Source: Hymenobacter guriensis (GTDB taxonomy: Bacteria > Bacteroidota > Bacteroidia > Cytophagales > Hymenobacteraceae). Taken from it: 64,000 bases of DNA. The notes beneath the pieces were generated by a model. It was not told where the DNA came from. It saw only the letters and a program-made list of their open reading frames with translations, and made no database searches. The position numbers were made by a program, and so were the translations under genes. Of this stretch, positions 16,516 through 25,675 are shown piece by piece (the stretch's first letter is position 1; each line of letters opens with the position of its first letter). The stretch spans positions 1-64,000 of the forward strand of contig NZ_JADWYK010000011.1 in NCBI RefSeq assembly GCF_015773195.1. The letters run 5' to 3'.

Positions 16516-17910
16516 CTACTTTGCAAACGGCCACCGGCCAAGCCTCCGGCTCCAGAGCAGGAATACCACGGTGCCCAGGCCCATCATGAGCACGGCCCCC
16601 AGCTGGAAGGGCAGTACCCGGCCCGGCAACCCGGCCCAGCCGAGCGGAATGCCATCCTGAATGCTGTAGAACATCCAGAGCCACACGGCCACGGCCACGA
16701 TGACGGGCAACGGGTAAAGCGGCATCCGGAACGGCAGGCCCGCGGTGCCCCGGCGTCGGCGCAACAGCACCAGCCCTACGGCCTGGCCCACAAACTGCAC
16801 CAGGATGCGCATGGCAAGAATGGCGCTGATGACTTCGCCCAGCTTAAAGAGCAGACTGAACACAAAGCCCAGCCCGCCGAGCAGTAGCAGCGACACGTGC
16901 GGAAACTGCTTGGTAGGGTGGGTACGGGCGAAAATTGGCAGGAACTCCCCATCGGCGGCGGCGGCGTAGGGAATGCGCGAGTAGCCCAGCAGCACGGCAA
17001 ACAGGGAGGCAAACGCCACCCACAGCACTAGGGCCGTGGCGGCTTTGGCGGCGGCGGCTCCGTAGAGCTTCTCCACGAACGTACTTACAATGAACTCCGA
17101 ATGCTGGGCATCCTGCCAGTGAATAACCGAGCCCACGCTCCAGTTGAGCAGCAGGTAAAGGGCCATAATGCCTAGAATGCTCAGGAAAATGCTGCGCGGG
17201 ATGAGCTTGTGCGGCTCCTTTACCTCGCCGCCCAGGTGGCAGACGTTGTAGTAGCCCAGGTAGCTGTAGATGGTCTTCACGGCGGCCTGCCCCATGGCGG
17301 CCGAGAGCAGCACGCCCGGCAAGGCCGAAAACCCACCCTCCGGCAGCCAGGCTACCGCGTGCTCGGCGTGGGTGACGCCCCCGAAAATCAGCCAGCCCAT
17401 GAGGCCCAGCACGCCTACCCAGAGCATCACGCCCAGCTTGCCAATGGCCTCGATGCGGCGGTAGAGCAGGGCAATGAGCAGCAGCACCACCACGCCCGAC
17501 ACCAGCTTGGGCTGCCACCACTCTGTGAGCGGCACGAGGTAGCCAAAGTATTGCGCAAAGCCGATGGCACCCGAAGCCACCACCAGCGGAGCCTGAATCA
17601 GCGTCTGCCACACGTAGAGGAAAGACAGCAGCCGGCCCCAGGTATGCTCGCCGTAGGCCAGCTTGAGAAAGCGGTAGGAGCCGCCAGCCTCAGGGTAGGC
17701 CGCGCCCAGCTCGCTCCAGATCAATCCGTCTACCAGGCTCAGGCCCGCGCCTACCAGCCAGGCCAACAAAAAGTTTGGCCCCATGAAGCCCATGACCAGC
17801 GGCAGCGTGACAAACGGCCCGATGCCCACCATGTCAATCATGTTGAGGGCAGTGGCTTGCAGCAAACCCAGGCGACGGTGAAGCGGAGCAGAAGTAGCGG
17901 TTTGACTCAT
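16516..17910 (-). CDS. APC superfamily amino-acid permease
   Basis: A 464-residue inner-membrane transporter with about 12 hydrophobic helices. The first helices contain the APC signature: ALNMIDMVGIGPFVTLPLVM with the unwound glycine region, then GAGLSLVDGLIWSELGAAYP and EAGGSYRFLKLAYG. This resembles the amino acid-polyamine-organocation families that take up amino acids in symport with protons or exchange them. Substrate cannot be told from sequence. The ATG of MSQTATSAPLHRRLG is preferred to an in-frame ATG 47 codons upstream, whose extension is not hydrophobic. It is divergent from the CDF transporter gene. Confidence 0.88.
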   Translation of the reverse strand: MSQTATSAPLHRRLGLLQATALNMIDMVGIGPFVTLPLVMGFMGPNFLLAWLVGAGLSLVDGLIWSELGAAYPEAGGSYRFLKLAYGEHTWGRLLSFLYVWQTLIQAPLVVASGAIGFAQYFGYLVPLTEWWQPKLVSGVVVLLLIALLYRRIEAIGKLGVMLWVGVLGLMGWLIFGGVTHAEHAVAWLPEGGFSALPGVLLSAAMGQAAVKTIYSYLGYYNVCHLGGEVKEPHKLIPRSIFLSILGIMALYLLLNWSVGSVIHWQDAQHSEFIVSTFVEKLYGAAAAKAATALVLWVAFASLFAVLLGYSRIPYAAAADGEFLPIFARTHPTKQFPHVSLLLLGGLGFVFSLLFKLGEVISAILAMRILVQFVGQAVGLVLLRRRRGTAGLPFRMPLYPLPVIVAVAVWLWMFYSIQDGIPLGWAGLPGRVLPFQLGAVLMMGLGTVVFLLWSRRLGRWPFAK

Positions 17911-18080
17911 AGGGCAGACGCCATACGGAAAAAGAAAACGGGACAGGAGAACGTGGGCGTAAAAGCCGGGGGAAGGTAAAAGGTTTGCATCCGGCGGCTT
18001 ACCTTTCGGCGAATGCGTAAGCCCGCCTTCATCCTTTAGGAGTTGGCCCACGTATCCATCGGCTGACTTTATTTCCCTCT

Positions 18081-19022
18081 ATGGCAAACCCCAACTCTTC
18101 AAAATCCGCGCTGTACGGCGGTCTGGTAGCCAACATTGGCATTGCGCTCAGCAAGTTTGTAGCGGCGTATTTCACCCGCAGCTCGGCTATGCTCTCGGAA
18201 GGCATTCACTCCCTGGTCGACAGCGGCAACGCCATTCTGCTGCTTTACGGCGTAAGCCAGAGCCAGAAGCCCGCCGATGCCCGCCACCCGTTTGGCCGCT
18301 CTAAGGAGCTGTATTTCTGGGGACTGATAGTGGCCGTGCTGATTTTTGCCATTGGCGGCGGCATGTCGTTCTACGAGGGCATCAAGCACATCGAGCACCC
18401 CGAGCCCCTTACCGACCCGCTCTGGAACTACGTGGTGCTGGGCATTGCCATTGGCTTCGAGGGTTGGGCCTGCTGGCTGGCGGTGAAGGCCCTGATGCAG
18501 CAGAACACACACGATAAAGCGGGCTTCTGGACGATTCTGCGCCAAAGCAAGGACCCGGCGGTATTTGCTTCGGTGCTCGAAAACCTGGCGGCCCTGCTCG
18601 GCCTGGCCATTGCGCTGCTGGGCGTGTATTTCGGCCATGCGTTCAACAACCCTTACCTCGATGGCGCGGCCTCTATTGCCATTGGCTTGCTGCTGATGCT
18701 GGTGGCCGTGTTTCTGGTGAGCCGCACCAAGGGCCTGCTGGTGGGCGAAGGCGTGGATGAGGAAACCCTGGCGGGCCTGCAGGAAATTGCCCGCAGCCAG
18801 CCCAACGTGGAGCACATCCGGCCCCCGCTCACCATGTACCTGGGCCCCCAGGACGTGATGATGGCCCTGGACGTAGAGTTTCGGGACGAGCTGACAGCCG
18901 TGGAAGTAGAACAGGCCATCGACCACCTTCAGGACGCCATCAAAGCCAGGTATCCGTACGTGCAGCGCATTTTTGTGGAGGCTAAGGCGGTATCGGCCCG
19001 GCAGCGGCAAAGCCAGCACTAG
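18081..19022 (+). CDS. Cation diffusion facilitator (CDF) family metal transporter
   Basis: A 313-residue inner-membrane antiporter expected to export divalent metals such as zinc. It has six hydrophobic helices followed by a cytoplasmic domain (about 215-305). The helix-2 site reads SEGIHSLVDSGN, with the H-x3-D metal pair. The helix-5 site reads ASVLENLAALLGL, with Glu in place of the usual His/Asp pair, as in the SLC30A9-like branch of the family. HPFGRSKELYFWGL after helix 2 is also typical of that branch. Metal specificity is therefore uncertain. The 170-base gap to the divergent permease gene holds promoters for both. Confidence 0.92.
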   Translation: MANPNSSKSALYGGLVANIGIALSKFVAAYFTRSSAMLSEGIHSLVDSGNAILLLYGVSQSQKPADARHPFGRSKELYFWGLIVAVLIFAIGGGMSFYEGIKHIEHPEPLTDPLWNYVVLGIAIGFEGWACWLAVKALMQQNTHDKAGFWTILRQSKDPAVFASVLENLAALLGLAIALLGVYFGHAFNNPYLDGAASIAIGLLLMLVAVFLVSRTKGLLVGEGVDEETLAGLQEIARSQPNVEHIRPPLTMYLGPQDVMMALDVEFRDELTAVEVEQAIDHLQDAIKARYPYVQRIFVEAKAVSARQRQSQH

Positions 19023-19131
19023 CTCCCCTGTCAGGCTCAGCGCCTTAACCTTAGGAGCCTTTTTGGGGTACACGTCAGCGGAAACCCGCGCCAGGCCGGA
19101 GCGGGTAGCATCATTCACCTAATCCGTGACT

Positions 19132-20343
19132 ATGTCGGTTGCTACGCTTACTCACAACCCCTTTCGCTCTTTCTGGATGGCCGGCTACGAATGCACCGAC
19201 CAGCAGAACTGCTTTGGCCACCGCGTCGATTTTCTGCCGCTGACGGGCCATTTGCAGCTTATCGAGCAGGATTACCAGGATTTGCAGTCGTTTGGGCTGG
19301 GCACCGTGCGCGAGGGAATCCGCTGGAGCCAGGTGGAGAAAACCCCGTACCAGTACGACTGGAGCACCGTGGCCGCTATGTTGGCGGCCGGCCAGCGCAA
19401 CGGCATTCAGCAGGTCTGGGACCTGTGCCACTTCGGCTACCCCGACGACCTGACGCCCCTGCACCCCATGTTCGCGCGGCGTTTTGCGGCTTTGTGCCGG
19501 GCCTTTGTGGCCTTCTACCGCAGCCTGCGGCCCGACGATGAGCTGATTGTGACGCCCATCAACGAAGTGAGCTTTATGAGCTGGCTGGGCGGCGACGCGC
19601 GGGGCACCGTGCCCTACTGCGTGGGCCAGGGCTGGGAAGTGAAGTACGGGCTGATGCGTGCCTATATCGAGGGTGTGGCCGCCCTGCGTGAGGCCGACCC
19701 CACGGTGCGCATCATGACCACCGAGCCGCTTATTCATATTGTGCCGCCGCTGAACGCCAGCCGCACCGAAAAGCAGCGGGCCAAAGAATTCACCGAGCAC
19801 CAGTTTCAGGCCGTGGATATGCTTTGCGGCCGCATGTGCCCCGAGCTGGGCGGCAAGCCCGAGTACCTGGATATTCTGGGCTTCAACTACTACTACAACA
19901 ACCAGTGGGAAATGCACACCCACCACCGCCTCAACTGGGTGAATGAGCCCTACGACCCGCGCTGGAAACCCATGAGTGCCCTGCTGCGGATGGCTTACAA
20001 GCGCTACCACAAGCCCATCGTGCTCAGCGAAACCAGCCACCCCGGCATGGACCGCCCTTCCTGGATGCAGATGGTAGGCGAGGAATGTGAAAAGCTCCTG
20101 CGGAAGGGCGTGCCACTCTGGGGCGTGTGCCTCTACCCCATCCTCGACCGCCCCGACTGGGACCACCTCGACCGGGACTGGCACCGTTCCGGCCTCTGGG
20201 ATGCCGTGCTGCGCCCCGACGGCCCGCCCGTGCGGGTACTGCACGAGCCCTACGCCGAAGCCCTGCGCGACGCCCAGGCCCTGGTAGAACCTCTGCTGGC
20301 ATCTGCCCCCTCCACGGCATCCTTTAGCGTTTCCGCCTTGTAA
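19132..20343 (+). CDS. Glycoside hydrolase family 1-like protein
   Basis: A 403-residue (beta/alpha)8-barrel protein resembling clan GH-A. The putative acid/base glutamate lies in TPINEVSFMSW after strand 4 and the putative nucleophile in PIVLSETSHPG after strand 7. RWSQVEKTPYQYDW and WDLCHFGYPDDLTP fit the early barrel strands. There is no signal peptide, so it is probably cytoplasmic. The substrate is unknown; it is shorter than standard GH1 beta-glucosidases. A GTG two codons upstream is possible. The phospholipase D-like gene starts 11 bases after the stop, so the two are likely co-transcribed. A distant paralog lies at 54.6-56.0 kb. Confidence 0.8.
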   Translation: MSVATLTHNPFRSFWMAGYECTDQQNCFGHRVDFLPLTGHLQLIEQDYQDLQSFGLGTVREGIRWSQVEKTPYQYDWSTVAAMLAAGQRNGIQQVWDLCHFGYPDDLTPLHPMFARRFAALCRAFVAFYRSLRPDDELIVTPINEVSFMSWLGGDARGTVPYCVGQGWEVKYGLMRAYIEGVAALREADPTVRIMTTEPLIHIVPPLNASRTEKQRAKEFTEHQFQAVDMLCGRMCPELGGKPEYLDILGFNYYYNNQWEMHTHHRLNWVNEPYDPRWKPMSALLRMAYKRYHKPIVLSETSHPGMDRPSWMQMVGEECEKLLRKGVPLWGVCLYPILDRPDWDHLDRDWHRSGLWDAVLRPDGPPVRVLHEPYAEALRDAQALVEPLLASAPSTASFSVSAL

Positions 20344-20354
20344 TCTGTCGTCGT

Positions 20355-21077
20355 ATGGCTGACTCTTCCCACCAGCTGCTCACGCTGTTCCGCCAGTCGT
20401 TTGCCGACAACACCCTGTCGCAGGAGGAAGCCAGCCGGCTGCGGGCCCAACTGGCGGCCCACGGACAGCACGGCAATGCGCTGGACGAGCTACGCCATCA
20501 GCTGTTTGCCGTAGTGCGGGAGCGGTTCAACACCCTGCCCGATAAAGCGGCCATCGACTGGCTGGAGGCGGCCGGCGCCCTGCTGATGCCCTCCGCCGGG
20601 GCCTCGGCTACGCACACCGAAGTGTATTTCAGCCCGCTGGACAACTGCGCCGATGCCATTCGGCGCTTTGTTCAGCGGGCCGCGCACACGCTTGATGTGT
20701 GCGTGTTTACCATTTCCGATGACCGGATTACGGATGCCCTGCTGGCCGCGCACCGCCGGGGCGTGCACCTGCGCCTGCTCACCGACAACGAGAAGCTCTA
20801 CGACAAAGGCTCTGACATCCGTCAGCTGCACGCGGCTGGTATTGCCGTGCACGTCGATGCCACCGCCAACCACATGCACCACAAGTTTGCCGTAGCCGAT
20901 AACCGCTCCGTGCTGACGGGCAGCTACAACTGGACCCGCTCGGCCTCGCTCTACAACCACGAGAACCTGCTCATCACCGACGACCCGAAAGTTATTCGCA
21001 GCTACCAGCTGGAGTTTGAGCGCCTCTGGACCGAGCTGCCGCTGATGCCGCCCCTAGTAGGTAAAAACTTGGCATAA
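20355..21077 (+). CDS. Phospholipase D-like nuclease domain protein
   Basis: A 240-residue protein with one HKD catalytic motif: H175-x-K177 with D182, in HMHHKFAVADNRSVLTGSYN. The spacing and the GSYNWTRSA end match the single-HKD subgroup that includes Nuc endonuclease and mitochondrial cardiolipin hydrolase, which work as dimers. An N-terminal helical region (about 1-75) precedes the PLD fold. No signal peptide is present, so a cytoplasmic phosphodiesterase acting on nucleic acid is more likely than a secreted lipase, but the substrate is unproven. Closely spaced behind the GH1-like gene. Confidence 0.85.
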   Translation: MADSSHQLLTLFRQSFADNTLSQEEASRLRAQLAAHGQHGNALDELRHQLFAVVRERFNTLPDKAAIDWLEAAGALLMPSAGASATHTEVYFSPLDNCADAIRRFVQRAAHTLDVCVFTISDDRITDALLAAHRRGVHLRLLTDNEKLYDKGSDIRQLHAAGIAVHVDATANHMHHKFAVADNRSVLTGSYNWTRSASLYNHENLLITDDPKVIRSYQLEFERLWTELPLMPPLVGKNLA

Positions 21078-21132
21078 TAGCCGCAAAAGAGCGAACTTCG
21101 GCCGGCTGCTTGCCTGTAGCGCGCTTTTTGAT

Positions 21133-21633
21133 ATGACGACTATTGCCTGTGCTTCGTTGGCTTCGCCGGCCGGCCTGCTGGAGCTACGCGGCTCTGATGC
21201 GGGCCTGCTGGCCGTAGAGTTTGTGCGGCTGCCCACTGAGCCGGCAGCTTCTACCCCACCCGGTGCGGTGGCCAGCTGCCTGAAACCAGCTTACGAGCAG
21301 CTGCGGGCGTACTTCGGCCGTGAGCTGCGCGACTTTCAGCTGACCTACGACCCGAGCCTGGGCACGGAGTTTCAGCGGCAGGTGTGGCAGCAGCTCACGT
21401 ATATTCCCTACGGCCAGACGGTGTCTTATCTCACCGTGGCTCACCGGCTGGGCAACCCGCAGGCGGTACGGGCCGTGGGCGCGGCCAATGGGCAGAATCC
21501 GCTGGCTATTGTGGTGCCCTGCCACCGCGTCATCGGAGCCAACGGCCGCCTGACGGGCTACGCCGGGGGCCTGGGTCGCAAAAAGTGGCTGCTGGACTTT
21601 GAGCAGCCGCCCCGCCAGACCACGCTGTTTTAG
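21133..21633 (+). CDS. ogt: Methylated-DNA-[protein]-cysteine S-methyltransferase
   Basis: Repairs O6-methylguanine by transferring the methyl group to its own cysteine, C130 in IVVPCHRVIG. At 166 residues it has the short Ogt layout: an RNase-H-like N-terminal domain (about 1-75) and the C-terminal DNA-binding/transfer domain with FQRQVWQQLTYIPYGQTVSY and GYAGGLGRKKWLLDFE. All expected residues are present. It is a single gene between the PLD-like and TPR genes, on the same strand, with about 55 and 100 bases to its neighbours. Confidence 0.95.
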   Translation: MTTIACASLASPAGLLELRGSDAGLLAVEFVRLPTEPAASTPPGAVASCLKPAYEQLRAYFGRELRDFQLTYDPSLGTEFQRQVWQQLTYIPYGQTVSYLTVAHRLGNPQAVRAVGAANGQNPLAIVVPCHRVIGANGRLTGYAGGLGRKKWLLDFEQPPRQTTLF

Positions 21634-21651
21634 GTTGTTGTAGTGCGCCGG

Positions 21652-21679
21652 TTTGCTCTTTTTTCAGGTAGTATATTTG
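21652..21679 (+). promoter_or_regulatory. Promoter of the TPR protein gene
   Basis: TATATTTG (21672-21679) matches TAnnTTTG exactly. A TTTG lies 16 bases before it (21652-21655), three short of the ideal spacing. The box is 55 bases before the start codon. Confidence 0.5.
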
Positions 21680-21734
21680 TCGGAACACCCTGGGAGCTTG
21701 CAACCTTCCGGCCGGTTTCCTGACCTGTATTCTC

Positions 21735-22466
21735 ATGAAAAACTATTTGCTAGGCGGCGCGCTGTTGCTGGCCGCATTGCTGCCCCTCACGCCGGCCTCG
21801 GCGCAGAAAGTCAAGATCAAGCAAAAAGCCGGGGCCGCCCCCATACCCGACGCCGCCCGGCGCATGCTGCCTTTGTATGGCGGCGTATCAACTGCCGAGG
21901 CCGAGCGGCTGGCGGGGCCGGCTATTCTGGCCGATGCCACCCGCAGCTTCGCGTCGCGGGCCGAGGCCAGCCGGTTTTTCTCGGATAAGGGCTTTGAGTA
22001 CCTACAGGAAAACCAGCCCGACACCGCTATGTACCGCTTCAACCTGGCCTGGGCCCTGGACCCACGCAACCCCGATGCATTCCGCGGGCAGGCCGTGGTG
22101 CTCAGCCAGCGCGAGGCCGCGCCAACCGAAATTCTGCCGCTGCTGCAGCAAGGTCTTGTCCTTGCGCCCGACAACGCGGCGCTGCTGGGCGACCTGGGCA
22201 CGCTGCAGCTGCTGCAGTTCAACACCAGCAAAAAGAAGCGCGACCTGACCGATGCCGTAACCACGTTGGAGCGCGCCGTGCAGTTCCAGCCGGCTAATGC
22301 CAGTGCCTGGAGCCAGCTGGCCCGGGCTTATTACCACCAGGAAAAATATCCTCAAGCCTGGGAAGCCGTGCACAACACCCAGAAGTACAACATGGCGATG
22401 CTGGATTTCGGCTTGATCAGTGAACTGCTCGCCAAGCAGCCCGACCCGCAGGGCAAATTCAAATAA
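21735..22466 (+). CDS. Exported tetratricopeptide-repeat protein
   Basis: 243 residues with a signal peptide of about 22 residues (ending PASAQ). TPR-like helices follow: GFEYLQENQPDTAMYRFNLAWALDP, then units around 115-150 and 155-215 (ASAWSQLARAYYHQEKYPQA). Two or three repeats are recognisable; they usually form protein-binding scaffolds in the periplasm or at the outer membrane. Partner unknown. The next gene encodes a small outer-membrane barrel on the same strand, which may be functionally linked, although a hairpin lies between. Confidence 0.8.
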   Translation: MKNYLLGGALLLAALLPLTPASAQKVKIKQKAGAAPIPDAARRMLPLYGGVSTAEAERLAGPAILADATRSFASRAEASRFFSDKGFEYLQENQPDTAMYRFNLAWALDPRNPDAFRGQAVVLSQREAAPTEILPLLQQGLVLAPDNAALLGDLGTLQLLQFNTSKKKRDLTDAVTTLERAVQFQPANASAWSQLARAYYHQEKYPQAWEAVHNTQKYNMAMLDFGLISELLAKQPDPQGKFK

Positions 22467-22497
22467 AAGCTCCAGGTCGGCGTTGCGCAACGACAAA

Positions 22498-22521
22498 GGC
22501 CCGGCCGGCGTATGCCGGGCC
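22498..22521 (+). terminator. GC-rich hairpin after the TPR gene
   Basis: Perfect 8-base-pair GGCCCGGC/GCCGGGCC stem with an 8-base loop, 31 bases past the stop. There is no U-run. An in-frame ATG of the next gene (22512) lies inside this hairpin, which argues against its use as a start. Confidence 0.5.
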
Positions 22522-22541
22522 ATTACCATGCGTTTCTGCCC

Positions 22542-23273
22542 GTGAATTTCCGTTTTCTTCTGGCCGCTTCGCTGGCCACCGTTGTTTGCACTGCCGCTGA
22601 AGTTCAGGCTCAAACCTCCCCGCGCGGCAAGCGCTACTATAGCCACCAGGCTCGGCCTTACTACCGGGGACCGGTGCGGCTTACCTTCGGGGGCGGTATT
22701 TCCTACTATAACGGTGACCTGACCGGCTCCCTGGGCGAAAACTTTATCGGGCCGGCTATCAGTGTGGGCGCTATCTACAAGCTGTACCCGGGCCTGCAGG
22801 TAGGCGGCGAGTTTACGTATTTTCAGGTGGGAGCCAAAGACCAGTTGGCCTCGCGCGGACTCGCGTTTCGGGGGCGCAATGCTTCTCTTATTGCCCAGGG
22901 ACGCCTGACGGTGCCCGGTCCCGGCGACTTTGCCGATGGTCCCGGCGGGCCGGCTACGCTTAAACCGTATCTGCGCTTTGGCGTGGGCGCCTTGCTGTAC
23001 AGTCCGGAGTCGTACCACGGCACCGAGCGGCCTACCAACGACACGCAGTTCGACTCACCGGAGCGCAACGACTACCCCGCAACGGCCCTGATTGCGCCGG
23101 TAGGGCTGGGGCTGATGGTGCGGGCCTCCCGCCGCGTGGGCATCTCGGCCGAGGGCACTTACTTCTTCACCACCACCGACCACCTCGACGACGTGAGCCG
23201 GCGGGCCAACCCCAACCGCAACGACGGTTACGGCCTGCTTGAACTGAAAGTAGAGTATGCGCTCCGGCCCTGA
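22542..23273 (+). CDS. Small outer-membrane beta-barrel protein
   Basis: About 243 residues from a GTG, giving a normal signal peptide (VNFRFLLAASLATVVCTAAEVQAQ). An ATG ten codons upstream is in frame but inside a hairpin. The mature protein alternates polar and hydrophobic residues with many glycines, starts RLTFGGGISYYNGDL and ends YGLLELKVEYALRP, with a terminal aromatic strand as in eight- to ten-stranded barrels of the OMP_b-brl type. Likely an outer-membrane structural or assembly protein; no specific role can be assigned. Confidence 0.8.
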   Translation: MNFRFLLAASLATVVCTAAEVQAQTSPRGKRYYSHQARPYYRGPVRLTFGGGISYYNGDLTGSLGENFIGPAISVGAIYKLYPGLQVGGEFTYFQVGAKDQLASRGLAFRGRNASLIAQGRLTVPGPGDFADGPGGPATLKPYLRFGVGALLYSPESYHGTERPTNDTQFDSPERNDYPATALIAPVGLGLMVRASRRVGISAEGTYFFTTTDHLDDVSRRANPNRNDGYGLLELKVEYALRP

Positions 23274-23304
23274 AACCTAGCTCAACTTTAATAGCAAACA
23301 AATA

Positions 23305-23337
23305 AAAAGGCCCGTCGCAAAGTGCGACGGGCCTTTT
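23305..23337. terminator. Bidirectional terminator between convergent genes
   Basis: A perfect 14-base-pair stem (AAAAGGCCCGTCGC and complement) with a 5-base loop has A-runs and T-runs on both sides. It serves the barrel gene and the convergent M4 peptidase gene. Confidence 0.9.
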
Positions 23338-23359
23338 GTATTTTGGGGCAATCAGCTGG

Positions 23360-25360
23360 CTACTTCTTTTCGAAGCGCTGACGGAAAGTTTCCGTGCCGT
23401 CGCTGGCCGATACGATGTACAGACCCTGCGCCAGACGGCTGATGTCCAGTGTGCCGTTGTCGTTGTAGCGGGCACTAGTTACGCTTGCGCCGCGCATGTC
23501 AACAACCCGCACGTTGCTCAGTGTACCAGCATGACGCAGCGAGAGAGTCAGCTCATTCGTGGCCGGTACTGGGAATACATCTAGGCCTTTAGTAGCAGCC
23601 ACGATACCGGTATTGACGGCAGGCGCCGAAGTAGTGCCGGAAGCCGTTAGAGCAGCCGCTGAGCCTACGCCTACTGCATACCAGGCATTGGTTACCGAGG
23701 TTACCTGCGTAGAGCCGGCACCATATAGGTCGGTAGCGGCCTGAATGCTGGCCGTGCGAGCATTGGCGTAGGTAGAAGAAGCCGTCAGGTATACGCTTTC
23801 CGTGCGGAAGGCAATTTTAGCGGCAGCATCCATGCCAAGGCCTGTTACCGAGAAGCTCTGGCCTTTTTCGTTGGTGCCGGTTTTGCCCTGGGCAATCAGG
23901 TAGAACCAGTAGTTGAGCACGCCCGAGTTCGTGTGCACCCCGCCGTTGTCGGAAGTACCTGCGTACCACTTCAGTCCTTTGTAGTAAGCAGGCTGGCCCA
24001 GGGAATTAGGGTCGCTCATGGAGCGCAGGGCAGCTTGCTGCTTGTCGATTTCCTCGCCGATGAGCCAGGTGTTCTTAGCCTTCACGCCCCCAGACGTAGC
24101 GCCCAGGTTCGACACGGCATAGGCCTCTACAGCAGCACCCCAGATGTCGGAGAAGCCTTCGTTCATGGCCCCTGACTCGTTCGAGTAGACCAGGTTAGCC
24201 GTCTTCTCGCACACCGCGTGTCCGATTTCGTGGCCGCATACGTCCAGCGAGGTCAGCGGACGGAAGCGCGTAGCCCCGTCGCCATAGGTCATTACTGAGC
24301 CATTCCAGTAGGCATTTTCGTAGCTGCGGCCGTAGTGCACGTAGCTCTTGATTTTGGCACCGGCGTTGTCGTAGGAGTTACGGCCGTGCACGTTTTTCCA
24401 GTAGTCGTAAGTGGCCTGGGCACCAAAGTGCGCGTCGCCGGCTACGTTGTCGTAGGTTGAGTTATTGTATTCAGCGGCCGTCCAGTTGTTGTCAGCATCA
24501 ATGAAATCTACGGCGCGGCCATACTGCTGACCTTTTTTCATGTTGTAGGTTTCAATACCGAGGCCGCGCGTCAGCTCCCGCAGGCGGTAGCCGCCGGTAG
24601 CCGTTTCATCGGCCAGGGAACGGGTACCGCTGTAGGCCGTAGCAAATGTACCAGTAGCGCCGGCGTGCTTGATAATATCGTTTTTCAGAACAATTTCACC
24701 CGAACGGGCATCTACATAGATGAAGGCCCGGCTAACGGGCGCCTGGGCGTACACGTCAAACTTGTAAGCCAGGGTAGGCTTACCAGCAGTAGCGCCTTTG
24801 CCCAGCTCGTTGCGCACGATTACCAGCTCCCCTTTAGGCTTATAGCTGGCCTTGGAGTTGTTGGTTTCTTTCCGCAGATACGCTTCTTCCTCGGCATCCT
24901 GCCACATAAACTTGTCGGCTCCTACAAACGCAGTAGCCCGGGCCAAAGCCTGTGACTCCGACAGAGCAGGCGAAGTGCTTACTTTTTCCAGCCCACGTTC
25001 CAGGCGGCCGTTGATTACCTCAACAGCGCCCTGACGAGCGTGCAGCATGTAAGCACCGTGCTCTACTTTATAACCTTTGTAAAACTGCTGGTACCGCTCG
25101 TTCACGAAACCCAGCTCATCCTGGTTGCTCTGGCTGCGCACCAGCGACTCTTCTTTCAGCAGGCCTAGCTGCTCGCGGAACATTTGTTGAGCCTCGGCAG
25201 CCTTATATGCCTGGCCGGGGGCGAAGGAAATCAATTCTGGCTGTCCATCAGCCGACGTTAGGCGTTGCTTTACCCGTCCGTTGCTTTGGGCCTGAGCGGC
25301 AGACACAGAAACTAATCCGCCAAGCGCAAGCAAGGCTGCTACTGAGTACTTCTTTTGCAT
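23360..25360 (-). CDS. Secreted M4 (thermolysin-type) metallopeptidase with T9SS tail
   Basis: 666 residues: signal peptide (about 1-24, ending AAQAQ), an FTP/PepSY-type propeptide to about 215, the M4 catalytic domain with zinc motif HEIGH 377-381 and the downstream glutamate in NEGFSDIWGA, the helical M4 C-terminal domain to about 565, and a type A T9SS sorting domain over the last 75 residues (GLDVFPVPATNELTLSL, RGASVTSARYNDNG). Family members are neutral endopeptidases activated by propeptide removal; this one should cross the outer membrane by T9SS. It is a paralog of the next gene, with near-identical wording through much of the catalytic domain. Confidence 0.95.
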   Translation of the reverse strand: MQKKYSVAALLALGGLVSVSAAQAQSNGRVKQRLTSADGQPELISFAPGQAYKAAEAQQMFREQLGLLKEESLVRSQSNQDELGFVNERYQQFYKGYKVEHGAYMLHARQGAVEVINGRLERGLEKVSTSPALSESQALARATAFVGADKFMWQDAEEEAYLRKETNNSKASYKPKGELVIVRNELGKGATAGKPTLAYKFDVYAQAPVSRAFIYVDARSGEIVLKNDIIKHAGATGTFATAYSGTRSLADETATGGYRLRELTRGLGIETYNMKKGQQYGRAVDFIDADNNWTAAEYNNSTYDNVAGDAHFGAQATYDYWKNVHGRNSYDNAGAKIKSYVHYGRSYENAYWNGSVMTYGDGATRFRPLTSLDVCGHEIGHAVCEKTANLVYSNESGAMNEGFSDIWGAAVEAYAVSNLGATSGGVKAKNTWLIGEEIDKQQAALRSMSDPNSLGQPAYYKGLKWYAGTSDNGGVHTNSGVLNYWFYLIAQGKTGTNEKGQSFSVTGLGMDAAAKIAFRTESVYLTASSTYANARTASIQAATDLYGAGSTQVTSVTNAWYAVGVGSAAALTASGTTSAPAVNTGIVAATKGLDVFPVPATNELTLSLRHAGTLSNVRVVDMRGASVTSARYNDNGTLDISRLAQGLYIVSASDGTETFRQRFEKK

Positions 25361-25675
25361 GTTGAGAGGAGGTTGGGGTGATGAAAATGAATTAACCAGT
25401 CCAATTCGCCAGTAAGAGAGCTAACGATTGTTCGGGCATACAATATAGCAATAAACTTTAATGGAAATTTAATGTCTCATGCTTTTCACTGCTATTTTTT
25501 CAACGAAATCCTATCCTTACTGCAAAGTGCTTGAATAAGACAGCCTATGGTTGAATTCTTTCGGAGTGCTTGAGTTTTGCTGAGGCTTAACGCTGTGAAG
25601 TTGTATCCTACTAAGCCAAAGAAGGCCCGGCGCTGAGCACCGGGCCTTCTTTGGCTTAGTAGGGTTAACTATTCC
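25361..25675. other. 315-base gap between the two M4 peptidase genes
   Basis: Markedly AT-rich next to the 23.4-25.4 kb gene, as expected for its promoter and leader; a TATATTG near 25443 on the minus strand resembles a -7 box with one base missing. The other end holds the long perfect hairpin at 25607-25663. No open frame of note. Confidence 0.5.
25607..25663. terminator. Perfect 24-base-pair hairpin after the second M4 gene
   Basis: Arms 25607-25630 and 25640-25663 are exactly complementary over 24 bases with a 9-base loop. The core AAGAAGGCCCGG / CCGGGCCTTCTT with T-runs works as a terminator in both directions. It lies 13 bases past the stop of the 25.7-28.1 kb peptidase gene. It is the longest perfect inverted repeat I found in the window. 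Confidence 0.85.

Noticed and set aside
22512-22541. ATG at 22512 as the start of the outer-membrane barrel gene
   Set aside because: It lies within a GC-rich hairpin and would add ten residues before a normal signal peptide; GTG at 22542 fits better.
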